Notes: generated by a model from the letters alone, not told the origin. A DNA stretch of 11,446 bases from Basidiobolus heterosporus B8920 (GCA_000697455.1 JNET01031166.1:1-11446), one strand, 5' to 3'. Shown: positions 1 through 9,538, counted from the stretch's first letter. Program-made: numbers and translations.

Positions 1-7
1 TGTATAT

Positions 8-60
8 TACTGAGAATAATAAAGCCCATCATTACTACTGAGAATAAAGCCCGTCATTAA
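8..60. repeat. Imperfect direct repeat, two copies of about 25-27 nt
   Basis: The unit starting TACTGAGAATAA and continuing into AAAGCCC(A/G)TCATTA occurs at 8-34 and again at 36-60. The second copy lacks a TAA triplet and carries one A-to-G difference. A third, weaker echo (TATTCAGAATA) follows at about 61. This looks like local duplication in non-coding DNA. Confidence 0.7.
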
Positions 61-554
61 TATTCAGAATAGTACTATTCCTTGACAATAGGCATCATGC
101 TGAAAGGAGATGTTCTACCACCCCTGTACGGTGCCCCATTAGTTGTGACTGAGGCTATGAGGTAATTGTGGGATGAAACAAGGTATGGCAGTTGATTGAA
201 ATTCAACAAAATGCTTCTCCTGTAGTACTTATGGTCAGTACCAGGTACGGTGATTGTACACTTTTTGTGGAATAAATTGTGGTAAAACCACCTACGCTCA
301 CAAATGGGATTTCTAGTTTGCGAATGTTGTGTTGCTATCTGGATGTGTTTGTGATTTCCGCTCATGATGTGGTGGATTGTGCTTCCTGCTCCTTCTCGTC
401 CTTTTTCTTACTTCACTCTAGGAATGGCCTTTGTGCACCATAGCCATTGACGAGGTAATTTCAGAGTTGGCCATGTAAGACCGTGAGTGAATGTTACGGA
501 GAATATAACGGTGATCACATCTAGCCCTAACTGAAGTGCCAAGATACCATCAGT

Positions 555-627
555 GGTAGGATCAAAGATACCGATACCGGAGGGTAAGAGGAGTAGGATC
601 AAAGTTACCACTACGGGAGGGTAAGAT
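555..627. repeat. Imperfect 36-nt tandem duplication
   Basis: Copies at 555-590 and 592-627 share TAGGATCAAAG and GGGTAAGA blocks and differ at several internal positions; they are separated by one base. The duplication lies in the hydrophobic minus-strand open frame at 408-656, but the 37-nt period is not a multiple of three. That argues against selection on a protein repeat. Confidence 0.65.
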
Positions 628-1472
628 CCAACGGTCCGTTTTGAGATAAAATGCAACCTTTAAAGTTTCTTGGAAAATATCATCGAGATCCTTGAAGCAG
701 AACCTTGATTTGCTCATTGCCCCACCCAGTGATGATAAATCAAGTAATTTTAATCTGGATTGTGGAATCTGATTTACACTGACGTTGTCACAAGTGCTTT
801 AATGAATTCCATTGTTTGTTTCACCTCAAGAATTACACCAACGTCATAGCCCATTGTGTAAAACATAGCACAACTCATAGTGGATGCTTACGATCATGGA
901 CAGCGAGATGGACTGATCGAGAATGGAGTTTAATGTGGGGAATGCTCTATAAATCCTCGTTTTTACAGTAGCAGAAGACGGGCTAGAATCGTATCTAAAC
1001 ATCGGTAAAATCCATGTTACCAATGATAATCTTGTCCCTAGCCGGGAAACTAGCTTACTATCGCCAGACCCACCGCTACAACCACCCGATCATTTCGGCA
1101 TCATAGGCTACTCTTTGCCTCGCTGAAATTGGATTAATACGATGCCTCGAAAAGGGAGATGAACCATTCATTACTAATACTGAATGCAACAACCCAGAGT
1201 GCTCCATCGGATATGTAAATGATCCAAGATCTTCACTTTCCTCACCGGCGGGTTGCTGTTTCCTATCATTCGTCTTCTGAAAGCCTATTATCCTTTAAAT
1301 TTAACGGGATTTCCCTTTTCCCCTTTTTTAACGCTTTGAGATGGCCAGTGCAATATCAGCACTATGGCTACTAGTATGATATTTACCTCAAAATGCATAT
1401 TATCTGTGGCTTCATATAGCGGGTATTCCTGAATTATTCCATGAGGTTGTCTTCAATCGTGATAAATATGAA

Positions 1473-1478
1473 TTTATT
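1473..1478 (-). terminator. Probable poly(A) signal of the WDR6-like gene
   Basis: TTTATT on the plus strand reads AATAAA on the minus strand, about 88 nt downstream of the minus-strand stop codon at 1566-1568. It sits next to a homopolymer run, as is usual for fungal 3' ends. The cleavage site itself cannot be seen. Confidence 0.5.
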
Positions 1479-1565
1479 AAAAAAACAAATACTTTGACAT
1501 AGATTACTCTATTGAAATTGTCCCCAAGTCTATGAATAGAAAATCTCTTTTACTAAACCAACTTC

Positions 1566-4500
1566 TCAAAATTGGAAATTTTGGAAGGTCTGGATCCCAA
1601 TACCAGTGATGCTCAATTGAACCTTCTCCGGAGTGAAGTGCAAAACATCCATAGCCGAAGGATCAGCCACATCAACAAAGAATGATTGCTGAAGGACTAA
1701 GTTGTCCTGGATCTTCCAAATATTTAGCCTTTGATCAGTGGAGGTGGTGATTACTGTATCGCTGTTTACAACCTTGACGGCTAAGATAGACAGAAATAGA
1801 AATATTTGAGTACTCAGATGCAATTGGGATCAATTATGTTAACGTATACCTTGCAAAGCTGAGGCATGCGCGGGAGGCAAAAGCATTTTATGGGTGTTGG
1901 TGAATGTTAATGTCTCGCTTCCTAGAGTAAGGGCTGTAACGGCCAAAGCATTATCATCTCCACCAGTAGCAACCAAGATTAAGTTTTCTTGTTGAAGCAC
2001 ATCTAGGCAATTCACACCGGACATATGTGCCATAAAGTCACAGATGGGCGCAAGCTTTTGAACCTCTTTGCCGACAATAGTACTTGAATATCTAAGAGAT
2101 ATCCGTTGTCATTCTTAGGATAATTAAGCGAATTCAAAAAGGCATTACTTACCTTTGAACAGCATCAGTGACATTCCAAACAGCTATTCGCCCATCTGTG
2201 GCGCCACTAAACAGAAGCGCTTGTCCTAACAAAAGTCGTTAGATATTCTTAGTGGTCAGGTTTTTGAGGTTGGAGTGTTGGTCAGATACCTTCATGAACA
2301 CAATGGGTGACTTGTAAAATGCAATGGTTGTGGAAACCACCATCCGCAAGAAGCACAAACTCACGCGAATTTTCATTGTATACCCAAAGCTAGATATTAT
2401 GTCAGTGAGATCAGGGTCGTTGCGAAATATATTACTGAAGCCTACCCTGATAACTGCATCTGAATAGACAGCGCCAATGAAATGAAGTCCGCTACTTGGA
2501 TCAAGTGTAAATACTGTAGTATCCATAATACGGGTCTCTGGAATATCACTTTGAATAGCTTGTATGTTAAGAGATTGCTCAAAACAATCGTAAAGTAAAC
2601 ATTGAAATACCTGACTTTAGGGCAAACAGCCCATTCAAGACATCCAACTGTTGCTAACTCAGTATTCGCCTCGTATACCCCAGTTTTCTCTACTTCGATT
2701 TTCCAACATCTTAATTGCTCCCCTCCACCGCTAGTGAACAAGCAATGCTCAATTCCCTTGCTTTCACAGATGCTCTTGATCACAGAAGTGTGCTTCTTGA
2801 TAGTCTTGATACATTTCATTCTATCGAAACTAGAGCTTGGCATGTATTGGAAGATTTTCAATAAACAATCCTCACCACCAGTTACGAACACAATGGGGTC
2901 GTTGAGCGAACTTTGGCTTGAATAATTCAGGTATTTAATGGCTCTGACTTCTCTACCATGATAAGATTCTTTCAGTTTTGGATCTACAAAAGGCCCTTGG
3001 ACATCCTTCTCTTCCGTTTCCATATAATATGAAAGGATTCTATCGCGTCTAATGAAGTTGAAGGTGGCAAGGCTCATTCCTACATCTCTTGTTTTGAAAT
3101 GCCATCTTCTATGTGCACCACCACAAGCAACGGATAAAACTTCATACCGTTTTGACTCGTTGTACACAAAGAACCGTTTCCTGTAAAAGCCTAAAAGCAA
3201 CAAGTTTCCTGAAGCAAAAGTGAGGCCCTCAAGCCAGCCTTTAGTGATCTTTGCTCTGTAGGTTCTGTCTAAGGTGATTTTAGATGATGGACTGTATGAA
3301 ATATCGAGTACGTTGGATGCAGGTAGCTTGGTGGTCTCTTCATCATTCTCAGCGTCGTCTTCGTCGTCGCTGACTTCAACTTCGATATTATTGTTCTGAT
3401 CTATATTGGAGTTGAATCCTTCAATTCGATATTGAGCGAAAGCACCATCACGACCAGTTGAGTAAAGAGTGACTTTGGTAGTCCCTTTGGCGTCTTTGCT
3501 CTTCTGAATTACAAGGGCAGTAACCGACTGCTTTTCGTGAGCTCTACGGATAACAATCGAAGGATAGATTATCGGAGGTTTGCTGGAGGATTCGGTTGAA
3601 TGAGCAGAAACATCATTATGATGATATACCAGTAAATGACTTTCTCGGGTGCCGCAAACCAAAAGTCCAATTTCCTCGTCTAGAGCTACAGACAAAAGCA
3701 ATACTTTGGAAGGAAAATCGAGTTGGGCAATAGGGGAAAACGTAGGCTGTAAGATGATAACGCAAATCAGATGGATTTCCTTGTGTTAGTTGAAGATTAA
3801 ACCACTTACGTTTTGAGGATCTCGAATATCAAAACGCTGCCAAAAGATTTCATTCCCGACGCCGTGTGATACCACATTGAAGATGTTGGGGTCTGGAAAA
3901 TCAAGAGATTAGAATACGAGAGAACGCTGGTTTAGATCAGTGGGTTTTTACCTGTGGAGGGATTTACAAAGATTTCGAAGACCTTCTCTTGATGAACTTG
4001 GACTTTTAAAGGCTAGAATTTGGCAAGCTTTAGGACATCTGCTATCATCAATATATTGGTGACTTAATGCTGCAAACCTTGAATTCCGAGTTTGGGCTAA
4101 TGAGGATCAATTGTCCGGAGAGCGTTCCACAAGCAACCACTCGACCACACTCCGAGGCACACATCATTGAATAGCTGAACAGAGCTTGGTCAAAGTATAC
4201 TTGGCTCCAGCGATTCACCTTATGCTCGTATTTCAAGATATGGCTATTATGAAAGCAGATGAGACTCGTGTACTTAAAATCATGCAAGGAGCTAAAGAGA
4301 GTACCCAATATGTGTGCTAAGGATTACGGTTGAGTAATCCACGGCAACAAAGTTGCGAATGTGCTCCTTGTTGCGACTTTCTGCCTATACAAAGTCGCTT
4401 CAAGTTGAGTAAAAGTTGGCCTCACAACAAAATATTCAATGGAAAAACTATGTACATTTTGGAGAAGCTGTTCCTCATTCAAATAGGTAGAAGGGTTAGG

Positions 4501-6129
4501 GAGCGCCAACTCATGCATCTGGCTGATTGATTCTAGCGGATTTACGAGCAAAATGAGTTAGGAAGTGTATGAAGTAAAAACCTACAAACAGAGTTAGGTG
4601 GTACCAATCTTGCTTTTTTCGACTGAATCTAAACTCCATAGTCGAATGCCGGTGTCACCACCCCCAGTAGCCACTACTTTCTGCGAGGGGCTAACTGCTA
4701 CACTCCAAACATTTTTCCCAGAGTGGCCATCCCAGCAAGCCAGACAATTTATTTCCTCCTCGGCGTCGATGTCGTTGAACGACCAAACTCGACATGTGGA
4801 GTCCTATGGCAATAATTTAGTGTTTGACCGAATATGTGGTATGGATGTAGAAACACCAACCTCAGAGACACTAATCAAGTAGCGATCGAGCATCTGGCAA
4901 TCCCAAATTCTAGCAAAATGCCCATATATTACTTTTGCTTTTGTACTGAAGAAAGTTGGTTAGGACATGTCGTGGAAAGAACGTTTTTGACAATCGTAGA
5001 CTCACTTTTCTTCTTCGGTTTTCCAGATGCGGATCGTGCGGTCATCAGACACTGAATTTATTAGCTTTCCGTCTTCGCTAAACCTAATGCCAAAGATCAC
5101 GCCCTACCAAGGATCAGCTGGTGAGTATATCAAGCAACGCGTGCTAAGAAATGGAAGTTCTACCTCATGTCCAATGAATTTCTTGTAAACATATCCATCA
5201 CCAGAGAGATTTTTCTTCATGGGGGACCTGAGGTGAACTTCGTTGAAAACAGTTCCTGAGGCTAGAATCAAGTCCTCTCGTCGAGTGCCGAAAAACCTGG
5301 CTGAATACCTATACAAGAGGAAACTTAGCACACAAAAGACCAGCAAGCCAAAACAAGAGAGGCTTACAGTATACACCGAACTTCACACTGATTATGATAG
5401 ACTCGGGTAAATGTTTCGATATCCCATATCTCAATGAAGTTATGAGCGTAAGCTACGGCCAATTCGTTGGGCTCAACCTTGAAAATAGTATCAGTGCGAA
5501 ACTTCTCAACTGACTAGCAACAAATTCTGTCTTACGGAATTCTCGTCTGAGTACAAAAGGGTCACATCCAGAATCCAGTCAGTCAGATCTGAAAGCAGTT
5601 CACCTAATACAAACTGGTGTTTTGGCACTTCGTTCTTGGATCTTTTCCAAATACAAGCAAGGTTTAGTGTTGCAGCTTGGATGCGGTATGGTAAAACAAA
5701 ATCCTTACTCTGCTTCCACTTCTAATTGTAGGAATCGCATGCTCTTTCCACCATATACAATGATAGCTCTTGATTCTCTGTTTCCTTTAACAACTCGAGT
5801 TCCTTTTCATTTCGTTAACAAGGTTCATTCAAGTGGCTAGAAATTAAGAATGTTGAGATAGAATCCCACTCACCAAAAACTATCCTATGTATCTTGTTTG
5901 AGTCCAGGGCTAAAACTGAATCGATCACAGTACAGGTTGGGACATGATAAAGCTCCAAGTGTGGGCCGTTTCCGACCAAAAGTAACTCATCATTGTGGAA
6001 ACGCAAACTTGTCACTGGCGTAGCCAGCAATCTCTTTTCAAACGTCAAAGCCGTCTAAAAGTAACCATTTCAAAGTAAATACACACGCTTGTAGCTGGTT
6101 AACTTCACTTCAAATTTACTTACACTCAT
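1566..6129 (-). CDS. WDR6: WDR6/Trm734-type WD40 protein, partner of the tRNA wobble-base 2'-O-methyltransferase
   Basis: Assembled from 20 exons, this gives 1119 aa, close to human WDR6 (about 1120 aa). The family is known to form three WD40 beta-propellers and to bind Trm7/FTSJ1, directing 2'-O-methylation of nucleotide 34 in tRNA-Phe, Trp and Leu in the cytoplasm. Family landmarks seen in order: PVTSLRFHNDELL near the N-terminus; TDWILDV; GHEGVIFG then SVSDDRTIRIW (212-241); GHFARIWDCQ (255-264); TGGGDTGIRLW (321-331); THIGHILKY; CGGAHRRW (705-712, usually CGGGHRSW); VTGGEDCLLKIF (785-796); TSGGGEQLRCW (835-845); GGFHNHCIL; HMSGVNCLD and TGGDDNAL (1010-1017); VADP near the C-terminus (1086-1089). 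An acidic, Asn/Asp/Glu-rich insertion lies at about 616-635. The family call is firm; individual exon edges are less so. The protein shares a divergent promoter with the decarboxylase gene, with no evident functional link. Confidence 0.9.
1566..6129 (-). other. WDR6: Exon-intron structure of the WDR6-like gene: 20 exons, 19 introns
   Basis: Coding exons from 3' to 5' end: 1566-1780, 1850-2091, 2153-2225, 2290-2389, 2446-2548, 2611-3746, 3810-3892, 3952-4012, 4078-4243, 4305-4384, 4456-4532, 4605-4803, 4861-4945, 5006-5103, 5164-5308, 5368-5477, 5536-5641, 5709-5802, 5874-6054, 6124-6129. They sum to 3360 nt, exactly 1120 codons including TGA. Introns are 56-72 nt, all GT..AG, and many have a CTAAC, CTGAC or CTAAA-like branch site 10-25 nt before the AG (clear in introns 5, 7, 12, 16, 17). 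Introns 1-5 and 7 have GTAAGN or GTGAGT donors. Introns 8-12 have poorer donors (GTTGGT, GTACCA, GTACAT, GTACTC, GTTTGC); those edges rest mainly on keeping frame and family motifs. Intron 10 could instead start at 4425. Confidence 0.75.
6124..6129 (-). other. WDR6: Six-nucleotide first coding exon (ATG AGT) of the WDR6-like gene
   Basis: The second exon (5874-6054) opens with a family-typical N-terminus but has no ATG in frame. The nearest upstream solution is ATG AGT followed directly by a perfect GTAAGT donor at 6123-6118, with the AG acceptor at 6056-6055. This gives a 69-nt intron and the N-terminus MSTALTFEKR. Alternatives such as a further upstream exon are possible but not needed. Confidence 0.65.
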
Positions 6130-6436
6130 ATTCCACCTTTCACCCACAACTATCCTATAGTAACTTCAACAACCTGACTGTCCATATTTTGATTATTATT
6201 AGACAAAAAAAATTCCCAATGAGTATTGAATTTTCCTATTGTTGTCAAAATCATTTCGATATTGCACGTTGTAATTAGTCGTTCATACAGCACAGTAAAT
6301 TGGAAATTTTCGAGCTATGCCAATCAGAACACAAATCGTTCCACCTGCCTGGGGGCTTTGGATATATCTGGTCGAAGAGGTCTTTATATATGCTTCTTAC
6401 CTGAAGTGTCAGAAAGCGCTCTAGTCCGACATCATC
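6130..6436. promoter_or_regulatory. Divergent promoter between the WDR6-like gene and MVD1
   Basis: Only 307 nt separate the two start codons, so both promoters must share this segment. Visible elements are CCAAT at 6216-6220 and 6320-6324, an A8 run at about 6204-6211, and TATATAT at 6385-6391, about 46-52 nt before the MVD1 ATG. No clear TATA box faces the WDR6-like gene. I looked for a convincing sterol-regulatory (SREBP-type) element and did not find one. Confidence 0.5.
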
Positions 6437-7654
6437 ATGACCAGAAAAGAAGTTACTTGCACCGCACCTGTTAATATTGCTGTAATCAAGTACTGGGGAA
6501 AGCGTGATAAGAAGCTTATTCTCCCTACGAACTCTTCTCTTTCAGCAACTTTATCCCAGGATCAACTTCACTCCAAAACCACCATCTGCACAGACCCTTC
6601 CTTTGAAGAGGATAGACTCTGGTTGAATGGCATTGAAGAGGAGATTTCCAAAAATCCACGTCTTGTAAACTGTTTCGCTGAAACTAGACGTCTTCGTCAA
6701 GAAGTTGAGAGCAAACTGCAAGCAGAAGGCAAACCTGTTGAATTTTTGTCTCGTCAAAAGGTTCATGTATGCTCTGAAAATAACTTCCCTACTGCCGCTG
6801 GTTTAGCTTCCTCTGCCTCTGGTTACGCTTGCTTGGTTTACACTCTTGCACAATTATTTGAACTTCCTATGACTACTACCGAGCTCTCAAAAATTGCCCG
6901 TCTCGGTTCTGGCTCTGCTTGTCGTTCGTTGTTTGGCGGTTTTGTTGCCTGGGAAATGGGAACTGCTCCGGATGGCTCCGACAGTGGAGCGGTTCAAGTA
7001 GCCCCTCAGAACCATTGGCCAGAAATTGAAGCACTTATCTGTGTCGTTAGTGACGCCAAAAAGGGAGTCAGCTCTACCTCCGGTATGCAAACCACCGTTG
7101 AAACTTCTCCGCTCCTTCAAGAACGCCTTCGTGTGGTTCCTGAACGTATGAAGGCGATGTCTGATGCTATTCTTAAACGAGACTTCACTGCGTTTGCTGA
7201 ATTGACCATGAAAGACTCTAACCAATTCCACGCCGTTTGCTTGGATACCTATCCACCCATTTTCTACCTGAATGACGTCTCTCGCGCTATCATCCGCATC
7301 ATTTCTGAATACAACTCAGGACCCGAGGGTATTAAGGCTGCGTATACTTTTGATGCGGGACCAAATGCTGTCATCTACGCACCCAAACAAAATATCCCTG
7401 AAATCGTCCAGCTCATCGCTCACTATTTCCCAGCCGCCAACCCCTCGGAATACTTCAAGGATCCCTACGACGTACTTAAAGAACCCTTGGGTCAAGCCAA
7501 GCCTGCAGTTGAAGATGTTGTACCAATCTTCCCACCAGGTAGTGTGAAGCAGATCCTCCATACGCCTGTAGGTGATGGGCCTCGCATCCTTGCTGCTGAA
7601 GAATCCCTCCTCGAATCCTCTGGAATGCCCAAGCGCGTTAGAAGCTTATTGTAA
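6437..7654 (+). CDS. MVD1: Mevalonate diphosphate decarboxylase
   Basis: Catalyses the ATP-dependent decarboxylation of mevalonate 5-diphosphate to isopentenyl diphosphate, the last step of the mevalonate pathway that feeds sterol, dolichol and ubiquinone synthesis; cytosolic. The 405-aa product is close to yeast Erg19 (396 aa). The N-terminal APVNIAVIKYWGKRD holds the family lysine (K18). PTAAGLASSASG (118-129) is the GHMP-kinase-type ATP-binding loop. GSGSACRSLFGG (157-168) carries the conserved arginine (R163). TFDAGPNA (304-311) carries the catalytic aspartate (D306). There are no introns. The start is fixed by an in-frame TAG at 6422-6424 just upstream and by alignment of the TAPVNIA segment with the family N-terminus. 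The C-terminal 25 residues are poorly conserved, as is usual. The gene is convergent with RNR2. Confidence 0.97.
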   Translation: MTRKEVTCTAPVNIAVIKYWGKRDKKLILPTNSSLSATLSQDQLHSKTTICTDPSFEEDRLWLNGIEEEISKNPRLVNCFAETRRLRQEVESKLQAEGKPVEFLSRQKVHVCSENNFPTAAGLASSASGYACLVYTLAQLFELPMTTTELSKIARLGSGSACRSLFGGFVAWEMGTAPDGSDSGAVQVAPQNHWPEIEALICVVSDAKKGVSSTSGMQTTVETSPLLQERLRVVPERMKAMSDAILKRDFTAFAELTMKDSNQFHAVCLDTYPPIFYLNDVSRAIIRIISEYNSGPEGIKAAYTFDAGPNAVIYAPKQNIPEIVQLIAHYFPAANPSEYFKDPYDVLKEPLGQAKPAVEDVVPIFPPGSVKQILHTPVGDGPRILAAEESLLESSGMPKRVRSLL

Positions 7655-7757
7655 CGATTTATAGCTTGCTTTTAGTAGCTTGATTTTATCCAACAAATAT
7701 ATTTAATGTTTCAACGTCTACCTAACGCAGTCTATTTTAAGTTTCAATCATTCACTG

Positions 7758-7763
7758 AATAAA
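7758..7763 (+). terminator. Probable poly(A) signal of MVD1
   Basis: AATAAA lies about 104 nt downstream of the MVD1 stop codon, in the 238-nt region between two convergent genes. T-rich and ATATATTT sequence precedes it. The two 3' UTRs may overlap, since the opposing signal is only about 70 nt away. Confidence 0.55.
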
Positions 7764-7829
7764 GTCATGTAGCATACAGAGAATATGATTACCAGGGAGA
7801 AAGGAATTTTCTAGGCTGAATAATTTCCA

Positions 7830-7835
7830 TTTATT
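7830..7835 (-). terminator. Probable poly(A) signal of RNR2
   Basis: TTTATT on the plus strand gives AATAAA on the minus strand, about 58 nt beyond the RNR2 stop codon (7893-7895). Its short distance to the stop and its orientation fit a compact fungal 3' end. Confidence 0.55.
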
Positions 7836-7892
7836 TACAGAGAAAATTAATGAAACTGAATCGAGTGCACGCGCCTTGATATACGATCCGAT

Positions 7893-8978
7893 TTAGAAAT
7901 CGGCGTTGAGAGTGAACTCGCTGTCTTCCTTTGTTGAAGTCATGACACCAGCTTTCTGGTAGTCTGATACACGCTTCTCAAAGAAGTTGGTTTTGCCTTG
8001 GAGGGAAATAAGATCCATGAAATCGAAGGGATTCTCTACATCATATACCTTGGGGCATCCTAAGGCTACCAACAATCTATCGGCAACAAACTCAATATAC
8101 TGGCCCATGAGCTTGGCGTTCATGCCAATCAATGCGACAGGCAAGGCATCAGTCAAGAATTCTTGCTCAATCGCGACTGCCTCAGTAATAATAGCGGTCA
8201 CCTTTTCGTGACTGGGCTTATTGCGAAGTAGGGAGAACATCATACAACCAAAGTCAGTGTGAAGTCCCTCGTCACGAGAAATAAGTTCATTTGAGAAGGT
8301 AAGGCCAGGCATGAGACCACGCTTCTTCATCCAGAAGATCGAAGCAAATGAGCCAGAGAAAAATATACCCTCGACAGCGGCAAAAGCTACTAAACGCGTA
8401 CCAAAGGTGGAGTCACGATCAGAAATCCACTTCAATGCCCATTCAGCCTTTTTCTTGATACAAGGGATGGTTTCGATAGCGTTGAACAATCTCTCGCGCT
8501 CGTTGGGCTCCTTAATGTATGTATCGATTAATAGCGAGTACATTTCAGAGTGAATGTTCTCAATCATAATCTGGAAACCATAGAAGAAACGGGCCTCGGG
8601 AATTTGGACTTCGTCACCAAATCTTTGGACCAAGTTTTCGTTAACAATACCGTCAGAAGCAGCAAAGAAGGCAAGAACGTGTGAAATGAAGTGACGTTCA
8701 CCATCATTGAGATTCTCCCAGTCGGTCATATCCTTAGAAAGGTCAACTTCCTCGGCTGTCCAGATGGAGGCCTCGGCCTTTTTGTACATTTGCCATACTT
8801 CATGATAACGAATAGGGAAGAGGACGAAGCGTCTAGGATTGGGTTTGAGGATTGGTTCGTCCTCCTTCTCAGAATATGGTTTGACTTCAGAAGGTACCTT
8901 TTCAGTACTAGCTGGTTGAGTGGTTTGGTTCTCTACTTTCTTTTCCACTTCAACTGAGTTTTTGGTAGAGGCAGACAT
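7893..8978 (-). CDS. RNR2: Ribonucleoside-diphosphate reductase small subunit (class Ia R2)
   Basis: Houses the di-iron centre and tyrosyl radical that class Ia ribonucleotide reductase uses to make dNDPs; it works in complex with the large subunit. The product is 361 aa from the ATG at 8978-8976; open frame upstream of this lacks an ATG. All expected metal ligands are present: D79 (VDLSKD), E110-region NEN helix at 113-115, E140 and H143 in ENIHSEMY, E203 (AVEGIFF), E237 and H240 (RDEGLH). The radical tyrosine is Y147 of the same ENIHSEMY motif. The C-terminal tail FTLNADF (355-361) is the large-subunit docking peptide, usually FTLDADF. Because the radical Tyr and ligands are intact, this is a catalytic R2 and not a yeast Rnr4-like degenerate subunit. 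Residues 1-45 are charged and low in complexity. No introns. Confidence 0.97.
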   Translation of the reverse strand: MSASTKNSVEVEKKVENQTTQPASTEKVPSEVKPYSEKEDEPILKPNPRRFVLFPIRYHEVWQMYKKAEASIWTAEEVDLSKDMTDWENLNDGERHFISHVLAFFAASDGIVNENLVQRFGDEVQIPEARFFYGFQIMIENIHSEMYSLLIDTYIKEPNERERLFNAIETIPCIKKKAEWALKWISDRDSTFGTRLVAFAAVEGIFFSGSFASIFWMKKRGLMPGLTFSNELISRDEGLHTDFGCMMFSLLRNKPSHEKVTAIITEAVAIEQEFLTDALPVALIGMNAKLMGQYIEFVADRLLVALGCPKVYDVENPFDFMDLISLQGKTNFFEKRVSDYQKAGVMTSTKEDSEFTLNADF

Positions 8979-9250
8979 TATAATAATAGAACTCACTTAA
9001 TACCAGTAGTATATCTTTTGTGCGACAGGAACTCTGTTGATTTATAGATTTCATACAAAGACTGTTCCTTCTAGGTCGATGTTTTTTATTGGATAGTAAG
9101 GTCCTGTAGACTCAAAACAACACTAAATTACCGAGATTTTCCTCATTATGTCCCATCCACAGATATCCAGATCGGCCCTTGAGTCCTATCCATTATTTAT
9201 TTCTCGCGTTTTCAGCTAAACCTGTGAATGAATAGGACGACTGCGGCGAG
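8979..9250 (-). promoter_or_regulatory. Probable RNR2 promoter
   Basis: On the minus strand TATAAAT (plus-strand 9040-9046) lies about 62 nt upstream of the RNR2 ATG. TCGCGT at 9204-9209 reads ACGCGA on the minus strand, one base from the ACGCGT box of fungal G1/S promoters, about 226 nt upstream of the ATG. The TATA box is reasonable; the cell-cycle box is a weak single match. Confidence 0.4.
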
Positions 9251-9514
9251 TGTATTCCAAAATTTTGAGTCCGGAACAAAGAAAATTTGAGATTTAAAGT
9301 ATAGCCCAGTTCCAGAACACATCAGTGGAACAATTATGTGTGCTTAATGTTCCATTCTGGACAGGTCAATTTGGACGAAACCTTTTGGTGGAATAATTAC
9401 ATGAGCAAATACAACCAAACAAAAGGAGGGAACGAATGCTCTGGAATGGTGCTTCATTATATCTGAGGTGGAATTCATATGCAGCTTTGGCCTTGTGTGT
9501 GTATTATTGCGATG

Positions 9515-9538
9515 CTTGATCTTGACCTTGACCTTGAC
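9515..9538. repeat. Hexanucleotide tandem repeat, four units
   Basis: CTTGAT followed by three perfect CTTGAC units. It is a simple microsatellite-like tract in the RNR2-H4 intergenic region and is likely to vary in length. Confidence 0.85.

Larger units (their letters stand above)
1..1565. other. Intergenic region without a supportable gene
   Basis: No reading frame here shows a recognisable domain. The longest open stretches are on the minus strand: 75-365, which has a true ATG but no family resemblance I can name, and 408-656, which has no ATG at its start and is hydrophobic by composition. Two short imperfect direct repeats (listed separately) and the likely poly(A) signal of the neighbouring minus-strand gene are the only structure I can point to. 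I saw no tRNA B-box, terminal inverted repeats or transposase motifs. A partial gene running off the left edge cannot be excluded. Confidence 0.6.

Noticed and set aside
75-365. Minus-strand open frame of 96 codons with a true ATG
   Set aside because: No domain, signal peptide or family resemblance that I can recognise, no supporting promoter or neighbour, and the length is within chance for this composition. It could be an exon of a gene running off the left edge, but I cannot support that.
408-656. Hydrophobic minus-strand frame that could be a membrane segment
   Set aside because: It starts without an ATG, contains the out-of-frame 37-nt tandem duplication, and has no recognisable family; it is more likely non-coding.
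4330-5055. Plus-strand frames opposite the WDR6-like gene
   Set aside because: They are antisense to exons with clear WD40 motifs, and their continuity mirrors that coding constraint.
1566-6129. Reading the fragmented WD40 frames as a decayed pseudogene
   Set aside because: Every break coincides with a GT..AG intron of 56-72 nt, the exons sum to exactly 1120 codons, and the family motifs run without gaps from N- to C-terminus. That pattern fits splicing and not decay.
6130-6436. Sterol-regulatory element in the MVD1 promoter
   Set aside because: I looked for ATCACCCCAC-like or TCGTATA-like sites on both strands and found no convincing match.
6226-6474. Plus-strand frame overlapping the MVD1 start
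   Set aside because: It begins at a non-ATG codon inside the divergent promoter and overlaps the well-supported MVD1 coding start in another frame.
7893-8996. Longer RNR2 start six codons upstream
   Set aside because: The upstream codon is GTG, not ATG, and the extension is AT-rich with no conservation; the ATG at 8978 is the sensible eukaryotic start.
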